The notes under the pieces: generated by a model
The model's database searches: none
Told to the model about the DNA's origin: nothing
The model's input: the letters and a program-made list of their open reading frames with translations, nothing else
Translations under genes and position numbers: made by a program
Shown: positions 42,667 through 54,274 of the stretch, piece by piece
Layout: each line of letters begins with the position of its first letter
Position numbering within the stretch: the stretch's first letter is position 1
NCBI GenBank assembly: GCA_015501585.1
Contig: JADNRY010000021.1
Coordinates: 62,001-126,000 of the forward strand
Direction of reading: 5' to 3'
DNA: 64,000 nt
From: Rhodocollybia butyracea
Taxonomy: Eukaryota > Basidiomycota > Agaricomycetes > Agaricales > Omphalotaceae

Positions 42667-45600
42667 TTACGTGACATTTGGAACATGGACAAACATTGGG
42701 CTGCGGCGTTCCTGGAACCTCGAGGGTACAAATGCAAACCAATCCCCTGAAGACGCGCGCGAGTGCCAGCCCGACCGACTCAACAGATTCCGTATGAGGT
42801 TCTTTGGTAACCAAAACGCTCTCCTGCCATCAGCATCCAGTATCCATCCATCCCAATTGCCAGCCACCCCATTATGTAAATCGGGATGGAAGGTTTTTAA
42901 GACTCCATCTCTTCTATAGTACATCTTTTCGTGGGTCCAAAACTTGTATTTCTCTGATTCAAGTTTGGTGTGGAAATAGGGGACGTCTCGATAGCTCTCC
43001 ATTTGTTCCCCCGTGCTGATATTGAAAATTCCGGTGGGAGCGAGAATATACTCTTTGTGCAAGCTGAAGTATAACTGAGAGTGCCAAAAGATTGACTTCG
43101 ACAGCATAAATCGCGGCTGAATCCATCGGAAGGCACGTCGGCACTGCTCTGTAGGGTCCCTATGAGCTACGTTGTGACAATGGTGCAAAAGCCAGTCGTA
43201 ATCGAAACTGTGGGCTTCCATTGAAAGGGGATCGTCGTCAACATTGGCCATGAAGGTATCAAAACTTATATTGTAGTCATCTCCAGTTTCAAGTGTTGTA
43301 TATTTCCTCCATTCTGAGTCCTTGGTACATCCCCAAATCTCCACTATTGGGCCAGCTAAGATAGCAAGCATCATTGAATCTGGGGAGAAGGTCACAGCAT
43401 TCCCTCCATTCCACTGGTATAGATCCGGCTCAGGGATTGGAATAATTTCTACCTCTAACTCCGGTTTAGCATCTATTTGTAGCAGGGACCAGACTTGAGT
43501 ACCGTTTCGGCCGGAGGATGCGATAAATTTTCCGTTAGGACTGACCGCAACAGATAGCACCTCGCGCAGGCCATTCCATGTTTGAATGGGGGTGCTGGTA
43601 TCACAATCCCAAACAGAGAGCCTACCATCGACCTCAGCACTTACACAAAACTGGGTATCAGCCACATAAGCCAAACTTGGGGAAAGTTCCCAGCCAAAGT
43701 CGCTGTTACCGCCAGGGTCAGCAGTTGACCAAATATGAGTTACACCCTGTTCATCGTGGCAGGCTATATATTGTCCACTAGGAGAGATCGCCGTAAATAT
43801 GAACCGGAAAAGGGGAGTGATAGATCTGAACCTGGCTTTAAAGGAGAGACAGTTGTGCACCAAGGTAAAAACGTGAACTTCGGAACCAAAAGAGATTGCC
43901 ACACAATCATGGACAGATGCAACTGAAGGCAGAGCTTCAGCATGTCTGGGTAGGCTGTAGGTGGCCAGCTTGGAGGCTTTGGGGAACACATTCCAGACTT
44001 CGATCAGCCCATTTACTGAACAGAGGACCAATGTCTGTCCCCCATTAGAGAATACTGATGCTACCGATTGTGCATTGATATCCAGTATCGAGATAGTAGA
44101 TTGGTCGGATATTGCTCGCACTTCTCTCCCTGTCAAGTAGTGGTCATCTGAGAGTGCAAAACAATGATAGAATGGAGCAGGAGACACAAAAGAGCATAAT
44201 TTATCCCAGTTTTCAGTATTCCAAACCACTAGGGAAGATGGGGTTGACAAGCCCAGGCGTCTGAAGCTAGCAGAAGTAACCAAAAGAGGAAGAAACATGT
44301 TTGTAGCTTCTGAAGTCTGGAAAAGAAGACGTATGTGATCGCCAGTTTCAGAGTCCCATAGGCTCAGATAACAATGGCATCTGTGAGGCTTCTGAATGAC
44401 ACTTAGGATGGTACAGCAGGTGACGATTACGCCTGAAGGCAACCAGACCACCGAGCTCATGCTCGGCTGTAAATTAACCCCTCCAGAAGGAAAGGCAGCG
44501 TCGACGCCAGGGATTGCATGAGGATCCCATGCTTCCTGATTAGAGATAACTCTTGACATCGGATACTCACTCAAGGTTGACAATATATCGAATGCACAAA
44601 CGGAGCTTCCGACAAAAGTAATTCTTCTCTCATCTGGTGAAAATGCAATCGTGTTCGCGAACGGGGAGGTGCGGGTGTGGGACAAGAGGGGATTCCATGT
44701 TTTGCGTATGCTACCTGTAGTTTTCCAGGAAGATGGAAGGTGGTGAGAGTAATGTCGATACAGGTTAGTTTCATGGGGAATGAACAGAAGAAAGGAGAGA
44801 TATAAATGCACCCCAAAGTCTCGAACTACTGGGAAAAAGTCATTCACAGCATGGTATGCATCTGCTAAGAGCTCCACTGTGAAATGACTATCCAAAGATG
44901 ACTGATCAGTCGCCTGTATGATTGAGTGGATTAGCTATGTCATAAATTCACTAGAAAGACATACCATCAGCCAGTCCTTTCCCTTCAGCAATGCCTGAAT
45001 GGCAGATTCAGAGGCGTCCAACAGGCTTAAACATTCAAGCCAGAACAGGAGTTTGGTGCTAGCGAAGATCTTTAGCTCCACAATGACAGGATGATTTTGA
45101 TTATGAGCATCCTTCGATGAAAGATGATCTACCCAGTGAAGGACAGCATAACGAAGCCATGATGATATATGTGTTTCAATGAGAAGATTTAGATTCTGAA
45201 TCTCATGATTGGCAGAATGCCTCTCACTAAAAGGGAGGATTCGCTTCAACTCCTTGTTCATACATCTCAAACAGCAAAGAGCCATTTCTAGATGCTGGAC
45301 CGCTGGAACGATATAGAGCAATGGCACTTTTTCTCCAACCCGGTCGCGAGCAGACATGTAATCTGAGAATGACGCATGGAAAGTATGGACTGTTTCCCCA
45401 ATTAATGTACCAGATTCATCTGGAACAGATAGAATGGGGTGAACGTCACGGAGAAGATCGTAAACAACCACTGGCTTAATATCCAAAAGGTGACCCAGAG
45501 TGTCAACAGTTAGTGGCACCTGAACCAGCATTACAGATGCAAGCAACCGGGCAAAACTTCGACGGTCATGGTCATCCGGGATCTTCTGGAGTGCAGCCGA

Positions 45601-47324
45601 TAGTACTTCAGTATACAATATGTCGACACTCAGGGCATCGTTGTAGTCACCCTTAGGTAAATTCGCGATATATTGTAGTCGTCGTTGTGTATCACCAGGA
45701 GCGCTGATGTATTTGCATACGGTTACTGCAAAAATGAAAAGGCCTGCAGCCTGCCGAACCAACTTTTCGATAAGTTCTCCAGGAGGCCAATCTTGCAATT
45801 TCTTCATATCTCGAATCTCTTCAAGCCGTTGGCGATAGAACAGTCGAAGATCACCATTGACCGTGGTGGGGAGTACATGATGTAGTTTAAACATCCGTCG
45901 GTGTTCCCCAGAGGAGAGAAGGGCTTCGACATAGGCTGCAGGCCGGCAGCTAACAAAGACTTTTAATGATGGAGCAGAATGCGCATGCTGCAGAAGAGCC
46001 AGAAGGATTTTCTCTGATGCTCGTTCACCGTCACATTCATCTAAGGCGTCTATAACAAAGGCAATGGGGGTAGGTGGTTTTATGTGTTGCAGAGGTTCAA
46101 CTATGAGACGTTGAACTTGCTCGTGGGGCAAGGCCTGACCGATATACGGATAGCGGCTTAGAACGTCCAATAAGGCATCCTGAAAATTTCGGTCCTGACT
46201 GGCCAATTGACATGCGAGCGTAGGAAATATGAGGCCAGAATTTTTGCGATCTACCGAATCTCGAGAGCAGAAAAAAGTGGCCATTAGGCTTCGCTGATTG
46301 CTTAAAGACAACCGGTGAGCCATCGAGAGCGCAATCGTTGTTTTTCCCATCCCAGCAGCCCCATTGAGCCAGAAGACTTGTTCCTTACCCGTTTCAAACC
46401 ATATTTTGATGTCATCCAGAACGGTTACACGAGTTCCATCCAAGCACTGGTCGCGGTCGACACAATTATATCGCGCACTGTGCACGGGGTTCAAAGACAG
46501 GAGACTTTGAGCGAGAGCTGCAGATATGTTAGATTTCTCGTATCCGCATTGTCAATTTGGCTTACTGATTTCCTATAGATCGTTCATTAGCTATACGCGA
46601 TTCTGCAGGCTTTAACTCACATTTACTCCACGGAAAACTTCTTCCAGGCTATACGAGACCTCTTCAACTCCGCGCGATACACCTAACATACTTGCGAGCT
46701 AGCCAGAATATGTTACTTGCCAATAGAAGCAACACCAAGGAAGCTCACCATAACTCTGTCAACCGCTTCCTTGACTCTTTGGATAATATCTTTGACTCGA
46801 TCTTGGTTATCGCTACCATTCACAAATTGAGAAATTCGCCCAGTTGATTCGAGGCTTTCAACCTCTTTCCGTATATCAGAGATCACACTACAGTAAGCTC
46901 AGTTAACCATATCTACTTTTACTTGATTCTACAAACCTGTCAAACTGTTTGATACTTTCCATCGCTTTCAATGGCAAGTTTCCATCCTGATAGGGTGACA
47001 CCAAGTTTTTGAGGGTCTCAAGGGATCCCAAAAGATCCTTGAAATCTTTGGAATTACGAGCGTATTTCTGCAGAAAGCTTGAATTAGTTCTTCAGTTTCT
47101 GGATGATTTACTTTGTCATGCACCTTGCACTGTTCAATTATGAATATAGCACCAGAAGCGGCGCTCCCAATGAACGGAACAGTATCAGATAGTTCCTTGA
47201 GCAACCTAATCGAAATCTCTGCAGCTCGTAATAATTCATTGAGAGTTGGATGCGAGGGAGTCCCTGCTGCAGATTTCGTGGGGCCACGAAGCTTTTTTTT
47301 TAATGATTGGATAGTTTTCCTCAT
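42667..47324 (-). CDS. NACHT-WD40 STAND receptor (fungal NLR), intact
   Basis: Seven exons (47324-47124, 47067-46937, 46887-46749, 46698-46621, 46572-46566, 46517-44965, 44913-42667) give 1451 aa with every phase closing. Residues 1-185: helical N-terminal domain (SIRLLKELSDTVPFIGSA, FIIEQCKKYARNSKDF), similar in style to MLKL-NTD/HeLo-type bundles of agaricomycete STANDs. About 195-700: NACHT with Walker A GAAGMGKTT (near 238) and Walker B FVIDALDECD (near 340). About 703-1451: degenerate WD40 blades (TIAFSPDERR, AISPSGQYIACHDEQG, VAVSPNGKFIASSG, VTFSPDSMMLAI). Family role: recognition of non-self with regulated cell death or incompatibility (known for the class, inferred here). Exon 5 is a 7-nt microexon. 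CIA2 is divergent, 162 bp away. Confidence 0.88.
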
Positions 47325-47486
47325 TCGAGGTGCTGGTGGAAAGCAGATTCGTTCACTCACGAGTTTTTCACTACCCACGATGTCTATAGATCAATTCATC
47401 CGTCTTAGTCTAGCGCTTAAACGCCCGGGCCTAAGCGCTTCTTATATTACTAAAAATTAATTTTAGCGCCTCCACTTAGCTCGACG

Positions 47487-48203
47487 ATGCTCAGCGAGAT
47501 ATTCAACCCAAACCCTACCGTCTTTCTATCACCCGCTTCTTCATCGCGCCAACGGCAGCTTTCGGCAGCGAAAAAATCATTATGGATGATGACTGATGAC
47601 TCGTCGGACGGATCGGAAGAAATGGATGCAGAAGAAGGAGAGGAAGAAGAGATAGATCAGGATGAGATTTTCGGTTTGTGATGTTTTTTCCTTCTATCTG
47701 CCAAGCTCCAACACAACTACTTCCACATCCCAGACCTAATCCGCAACATTTGCGATCCTGAACACCCAACCACCACCCTCGAAGAACTCCACGTCGTATC
47801 CGCGTCTCAAATATTCATTGGAGGATCAAATAACAAACCAAATACCGTCAAAGTCGAGTTTACGCCTACGGTCCCGCATTGTGGGGCGAGTACATATATA
47901 GGTACATCTATCTCAAACTTGAAGTTAAACTAAATCGTAACTTTTCTTGCTCTTGAAAGGCCTTTCCATCCGTGTACGACTCATAAGAAGTCTCCCAACT
48001 CGTTTCAAGCTAGATATAGCCGTCAAGCCCGGTTCACATCAGAGCGAACATGCAGGTAAGATGCTATCTATCTAGCCATCCCATTGATTCCTTAATACAA
48101 TGTAGTCAACAAACAACTAAATGACAAAGAACGAGTCGCGGCGGCCTTGGAAAATCCTGCACTGGTTAAGATGATAGAAACTTGTCTTACAGGAAGGGAG
48201 TAG
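47487..48203 (+). CDS. CIA2: cytosolic Fe-S assembly component 2 (MIP18 family)
   Basis: Four exons (47487-47673, 47734-47901, 47960-48055, 48106-48203) encode 182 aa. An acidic N-terminal stretch ([16 protein letters not shown]) precedes the MIP18 domain: [35 protein letters not shown] with the reactive Cys, [16 protein letters not shown], and [20 protein letters not shown] at the end. Part of the CIA targeting complex, which inserts Fe-S clusters into DNA polymerases, helicases and others. Length and motif order are normal for the family. Confidence 0.92.
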
Positions 48204-48967
48204 ATCCTCAAGTATGTATCCACTCTCCATGTTTGTGCTTGTACGATACGATGCATGTTTGTGTTTTTCTGAATGTTCAACTTTAGTGCCCCATCTGTCC
48301 AAATCTTTGACGATCTTTGGGACGTGCTGAGCATCAATGTAGTCCCCCACAAGTATCATTGTGCCATCCATGGTCTTAGCAATACACGCAGGTAGGGATG
48401 TCTCCACAGCTGCGGATTTTGTGGGCGAGCGAGGCTTGGCCCTCAAAGATTGGATGATTTTCTTCATGGTACTTGGTGTAACATGACCAGCATATGACAA
48501 TTGAGTACTCAACGAATTACCTAATTTGAAATCTCGCCTCTCCCCGTCAACTTCAGCCTCGCAGGCCAGCTGGTCGCTCGGATAGACGTGTATCATCACG
48601 AGTGAATGTGGGCTCATGGTACATCATCCAAAAACCCTCACGAATAGAAATTCCGGACCGCCTCAGACTTAGTATTTCAGTGTCGAACTGATCCTTTTAT
48701 CGTCCCTGCCTTCTGTTTATCCGCTTGAACAACGCTCCAGCTCGATCGTTCCAATTTCTCCGTTCAGACTTTGTCTTTGATGGGTAGAACCTCGGAAGCG
48801 CTCTGTCTATGTTACGCGCTGGCTTTCTTCGCCCCATCTGATTCACGGTGAATTTCCGGAAGTGAAGACCAACATTTCGTGCGGACCGTCTTCAAGTTCA
48901 GGTGGTCATCGCCTACTTAAATTATTTATAACGGGGTAGTCACTAGTAATACATACCTGCATAACCC
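48204..48967. other. intergenic with a STAND N-terminal remnant
   Basis: Contains the minus-strand relic listed separately and the GH28 promoter. No other gene is supported. Confidence 0.5.
48380..48467 (-). pseudogene. relic of STAND gene first exon
   Basis: From ATG 48467 it reads MKKIIQSLRAKPRSPTKSAA, closely matching MRKTIQSLKKKLRGPTKSAA of the intact receptor and MKKTVQSFKAKL of copy A. The helix that should follow is missing. A fifth trace of the family in this window. Confidence 0.6.
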
Positions 48968-50283
48968 ATGGTTACGAAATCCTGTCTTCTCGCTTTCCTA
49001 TTGAGTGCAATCGCACGAGTGCTCGGGGCTCCTTCTGAGCTCGTTACGAAACGAGCCACCTGCACACCCACCTCTTTCGGTGAAGCTGGAGTCGACGATG
49101 TCCCCTCCATCAGTGCAGCCATTAAATCTTGTGGGAACGGAGGTATCATCCACATTCCTGCTGGAACCACCTTTCAACTTGGGTCCCCGCTGAGCTTTGC
49201 GGGATGCACGGGATGTGAGATGCAAATCGAAGGAACTCTCAAACTCACAGACAACCTCGCCGCCTGGGAAGGTCAAAAAGCCGTCGTTTTACTCGATGGA
49301 GTCGCAGGAGCGACTATCCACTCCGTTACTGGCACAGGCCTTCTCGACGGGAATGGTGTACCCTACTGGCTCGAGTTTACTGCAAACAGCAGCTTCGCAA
49401 GGCCTACACTGTTGTTTATTGAAGGGGGATCTCATATTACGGTGGAGAACCTTCTTGTTAGGAACGCACCGAATGTATTCATGTCGGCTGCGGGTGGTGC
49501 GACGAATATTGCGTTCAGTGGTTTGACGATGCAGGCGATTCCCTCAGGTGGGGCAACTCCAAAGAATACTGATGGTTTCGATATCGGTCCTGCTTCACAA
49601 GTGACAATTAATAATGTCGTTGTGGATAATCAGGATGATTGTGTGGCGTTTAAAGGAGGGGCAAACTTTGTAACGGTTACGAATATCACTTGTAGTGGTT
49701 CGCATGGATTATCTGTTGGAAGCTTGGGTGAGTCGACAACTGGTAACACGGTGTGTAGCGGTATAATCAGGCTCTTGAGCGAGTGCCTGATACACTTTTT
49801 GTATTCTCTAGGTTACGAATATCTTTGTTTCGGGCGCAACAATGATATCCTCCTCGAAAGCAACTGGTATTAAATTATGGGATGGCTCCGCAGGCCATGG
49901 TGTGGCTACCGTCACCAACGTCACCTTCAACGATATCACCGTCGACAGCTCCGATTATGCTGCACAAATCCAAGTCTGCTATGAATCTACGGAAACATGT
50001 GTTCCCAGCGCACATCAACTCACTGATATCGTCTTCTCAAACTTCAAAGGCACAACGTAAGTAGGCCCGAATTCTCTGTCTTTTAAAAATAAACTGTATT
50101 CTGTTGCACAGTTCGGGAGCTGAAGGAGACGTAGTGGCCAACCTTGACTGTCCTGCTGATGGTGTCTGTGGTATCTTATTTGAAAACTTTAATGTAAACC
50201 CTCCTTCGGATTCCGGTCAAGTGCTGTGCTCCAGTGTTCCTAGCTCTGCTGATATTACCTGTGACGGAGCAGCTTCAGGATGA
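48968..50283 (+). CDS. polygalacturonase-type GH28 pectinase, secreted
   Basis: Three exons (48968-49750, 49812-50056, 50112-50283) encode 399 aa. A signal peptide (MVTKSCLLAFLLSAIARVLG) is followed by a right-handed beta-helix. The GH28 catalytic set is visible: NTDGFDI, DNQDDC and GSHGLSVGS. The fourth motif reads KATGIKLW rather than RIK; Gly at that place is seen in exo-acting fungal members, so an exo-polygalacturonase is likelier (inference). Acts on plant cell-wall homogalacturonan outside the cell. Confidence 0.88.
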
Positions 50284-50711
50284 CTGTGTAGTCAAGTGTC
50301 TGTTAAGTATGGCCACAACAAGGGTGATTTTCCCATTTTTGACATCGCTGAGGCTACTCAACTGCACCACAGAAGAGTAATATATTCAGCCTGTTATCGC
50401 AGCAATATTTGGTAACATGGGATGCTCATGAATGCTCCAGAGCCCAGAGCGACAACCTTGCTAAGTATTTATATACAGACGTAATGCTACAGATGAGTGC
50501 GTATAGATGCGTGATCCACAGTGATAGTGCTACAGTATGTGGCAATAGATATGGTGCTAGTGTATGTATGCCAGAAGACAGAAAGGTATCGTGGGTTCGG
50601 TACGAAGAACGAAAAAGTGAGAAGGTCGAAAGCACTGCACAGTAAATAGTGTGCTAGGGAGAGTCAAGTCATGAAAAATGCACTGAAAACCTGACAGCAA
50701 AAGAGAGCAAG
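50284..50711. other. intergenic, convergent 3' ends
   Basis: No gene. It holds the 3' flanks of the GH28 gene and of the minus-strand gene ending at 50712. Confidence 0.5.
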
Positions 50712-51488
50712 TTAACCCTCGAGAAGAAAATCCCAGTCAATAGTTGTCTCTGGAGCTTTCTTGGAGCAACCGAACATCCTTTTAAATGTTTCCTTCTGAG
50801 GGTTCTCGGGAGCACATGTTTGTACATCCCACATCCGGAACATGATAGTCCCATTCGTAACTACTACAACGCAATCTTCAGATTCACTTCCTTCATCGTC
50901 CGAGTCGGTGAAATAGACATTTTGCATTACTCGATTGACGAATCCAGAGGAGAATTTAGCCTTGCCTACGTGGTGGATCCGACCTTTGAAGTCTGAAGGT
51001 AGGTAGAGCGTCACGTCTGACATAGAGGCTTGGACTTCGAGATAGAATTTGGAGCGAGAGAAGCTCCGGCACTAGAATGGATCATTCGTTGAGAACGAAT
51101 ATCATCAATAAGGAACTTACGATTTTGAGCTTCACGGGACCAGCTTCAGTACCAACAAACATATTCATGCGATGATTAATAGGCTGATACCGCGCACCTA
51201 ATAGTAGGTGCTATTAGTGAGCGTTGTATCGTAATTAAATCCACGACGCACGATAATGTGGAAGTATCAAGTCCATATCTATGGGCTTTTGTGCATCATC
51301 GACATAGCAATCCCAGTCAGAATTAGGTTGATAGGAGACTTTATGGGAGCCGCAAAGTTTCAGCAAGTAGCTTTGATCTTTTCCAGAAGTTGACGTGCAG
51401 GCAGAGTTCTAAGAACAAAGAGAGATTAGACGCTTTGATCGACGAAAGAGTCAAAGCGTACAATGGTAGAGTGATCCGCCGTCGACAT
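50712..51488 (-). CDS. uncharacterised basidiomycete protein (DUF7330-like)
   Basis: The gene starts at ATG 51488 with a 27-nt first exon (MSTADHSTI), then exons encoding LLKLCGSHKVSYQPNSDWD, RYQPINHRMNMFVGTEAGPV, and a last exon with VTLYLPSDFKGRIHHVGKAK, FVNRVMQNVYF and IMFRMWDVQT. The beta-rich pattern (GTEAGPVKLKI, DVTLYLPSDFKG) resembles agaricomycete proteins with a DUF7330 domain, recalled not searched. No signal peptide. An acidic loop (DSDDEGSESED) sits in the middle of the domain. Function unknown. Confidence 0.65.
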
Positions 51489-51633
51489 TAGGTTGAAAAG
51501 AAGAGATAAAGGCTCTTAAAGTAGAGAAGAAAAGCGGGGACAGGGGACAGAAAAAATACGGGTATGAGTTTTGAAAGGGAACGCTTTAATAGGGCTGGTA
51601 CCTTGTCCTCGTTAAAGCCTTCATCAGGTCAAA

Positions 51634-52096
51634 TTAGGAAACCATTGTTACCTTCCCACGTGGAATTTGTATAAAATCAATAGAATTACCTAAACATTTA
51701 CGGAAGCAAATCTTCTTATTGTTTTCTGCTGTGGCGTACAAAGTTACTTCCCTCTCCAGACAATGCCAACTTGCGATTATACAAGATGCTATTTTCATCT
51801 TATCTTCTTCAGAATCGGGTACAACACCAGCTTGTAAGGAAACAAGAGTGTGAACAATATGTCGGCAAATCAACACAAACAAATTAACACAAAAAATCAC
51901 GTTGCAACTTTAGAGTCCGAAAACCGAGGCTCCCGTCTACAGTACATATTAGTCCTTGTATTTTCTTGAATTGGCCCCCCTCGCACTGTATGTATCGCAT
52001 TACGACCGAATGTTCCATCCATACGAATTTCAGCATGATGTTCCGCGATGGGGAGAGGGCGGATCCAATCACCACACCTGCGCAACGAGTATGCAT
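51634..52096 (-). CDS. possible hypothetical gene, weak
   Basis: Two open stretches join in phase across a GTGATT...ACAAG intron: one ends TVDGSLGFRTLKLQ, the next begins PGVVPDSEEDKMKIAS and runs to KVTMVS and a stop. No family is recognised. The 5' end is unclear and it may be part of a larger decayed gene. Low confidence. Confidence 0.3.
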
Positions 52097-52639
52097 CTTC
52101 GATCGTCATTACGCGAATAAGTATGTATCCCTCAATCTTCAAAGCTTCACCGAAGAGTCAACCACCCACCGTTACTCAACCTACAAGAGCACTACCAATG
52201 GAGCACACTATTGACGCAGACGTGACTGTAATTAGCTCTGTCACTGCTAAACTAATTGTCCACAGAGGATTTGAGAACACCGCCTAATGTAAAAATGCAA
52301 GTTGTCAAGTATATTGCATTTCGTCCCTTGTTCTGGAAAGGTCAGGAAAGTGAACCGATTCCACATACAGCCGCCATCTTGCGACAATCCCGCCTGGCTT
52401 TTTTGTAGATGCCCGGAGACAGTATCGCTCCTACATCCTTTTCTTATTACAAGTAATTCACAATATCGATCCGACCGCCGACGGTTGGAAACCCGGTGGG
52501 GACTGCGGTTGTTACAATACAGAATAATCGCGCAGTATGTTGGGTGGGGCAGTGGCATAAAATAAATTTCAGATACTTACAGCAGTACATCGATTATTGG
52601 CACATACGAGTTTCATAACCAAATAACGCATCACTATCA
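52097..52639. other. intergenic, no gene seen
   Basis: No coding pattern is supported on either strand. Confidence 0.4.
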
Positions 52640-54060
52640 CTAGCCCTCATCATCATCTGAGTCAACAAGTATTACATTCTCTACTGAAGGCGACGAGTTT
52701 CGACGCTGTGGGCGTGGTGTCGACATTTGATCACTTGAACTAGATTTATTTGGCCTTGCTGCCTCGACCAGTTTGTCAAATTCAGCCTTTTGCTTTATCT
52801 AGAGATAGATTGTCAGTTGGCTAGCAAGGATAAATCTTGACGGCTTTTGCATTTACCTGGTGTGTAACTGGATCAATATTATGCTTAGTCCTGTTCTTTT
52901 GTAAAGTCTCCCAATCCCGTAATTCACGTCGGAGTGCAGGTATAGATTTGCGCAAATTACGCGCCTTGTCTAAATTTGAGTTATAGATAATAACCCATCT
53001 GAAAGGTATGTTATCCCAACAAAATAGGATGCAAAGAATAGGATACATCTATACCTTTGGTGCCGGACGACAAGGGTTTTACGGTCACCAGTGATAGGAA
53101 GGTCATGTTCTTGCAGTAGTTCTTTGATTGCCTTATCCTTCAAGGTGTCGTAGGACTTTTTCGGCAAAGGATAGTCTTCTTCGTCTGAAGATGCTCTATT
53201 AAGACGGTTTCAGCAACTTAAAAAGAATGGAGGATACATGGTATATGAACCTATCCTTTCCCTTCTTCTTCTTCGGGCTCTTTCCGACTTGGCTCTTAGA
53301 TCCGAGTATATTTTCCCATTGCGCCTTGGAAGAAGGAGCAGGCGTGTGCTGGGCGTCCTTGCAGCCGTTATCTAAATGGTGATTGATATATGTCATTTTG
53401 ACGCGTTTACTACACGAAGGGCAGCTGACAAGCTTGTCCGCTGATAGCACGATGAGTTAGGACGTCTAGGAGATAACCAAATGTAACTCACGTTCGTCCT
53501 CATTGGAGGTTGGATGATGGATATCGAACGTTGTCGATGCTTCACTACTTGGTTCAGAAGAAGGTGGCTCCTCAAAATGTGCATTTAATCGCCGTTTCTT
53601 GGAAGGTCTGGGCTGTTCAACGTCTCTTCGTTGATTCATAATCTGTAATAGAAAAGGTCTGAATCCTTCAGTACGAAAGTTTCACAATAACTATCCCAGA
53701 GAAAGCACCTGCAATCCCTCCATGCCACAACCGCCTCTTCCATGACCGTATTCCTTCGTAGATGGAACTCCGTGTCTTCTTCACGACACGCAGGACATTC
53801 TTGCTTTTCAATTAATGATTGACGTATACACTGAAGGTATATCAGTACAAACCGGATGCAAGTTAGGAACCACCACTCACTAGAGAACAGAAGCAATGTC
53901 CACATTTTAATGTCACAGGGCCGTCAAATAACTCAGAGCAGATTGTGCAACGCAGAGCAGAATCGAGCAGGCGCAGACCAGGTGCTTCGGCGTGTTCAGG
54001 AAAGTCGGAGGGGTCTTGGACATCGGCCATTAGCTTTTGAAGCTGATTTTTGCTCGTCAT
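52640..54060 (-). CDS. RAD18: postreplication repair E3 ligase RAD18
   Basis: Ubiquitinates PCNA (with RAD6) at stalled forks. Read across short introns from ATG 54060: RING finger (LRCTICSELFDGPVTLKCGH, CFCSLCIRQSL, ECPACREED), a UBZ-type zinc finger (LVSCPSCSKRVKMTYINHHL, DNGC), then a SAP domain (PLPKKSYDTLKDKAIKELLQ, HDLPITGDRKTLVVRHQRW) and a helical RAD6-binding-like region (NLRKSIPALRRELRDWE). The order RING-UBZ-SAP is diagnostic. It ends with an acidic tail (LVDSDDDEG). Divergent from DCN1. Confidence 0.9.
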
Positions 54061-54274
54061 TCGAGAAATAAAGCGGAAAGCCGTGGCAAGTACAAGAGTC
54101 AGTCAAGTTCCCCGCGCTCGGTGACGAGAACGGTCTTAGTTGTGGTTTAAGTTAACGGTTGACGCGTGAAGGTCCATCAGTGATTATTGGACCACGTGCT
54201 GATGAGGTAGATTGGAAGCCAGAAGCAGACCTTTGACCTTCACCTATCCACGTTGATTATCTTTACCTTCCACT
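54061..54274. promoter_or_regulatory. divergent promoter, RAD18 / DCN1
   Basis: 214 bp lie between the two start codons; it includes GTTGACGCGTGAAGG, an MluI-box-like ACGCG site of the kind linked to G1/S transcription in fungi. This is suggestive only. Confidence 0.35.
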
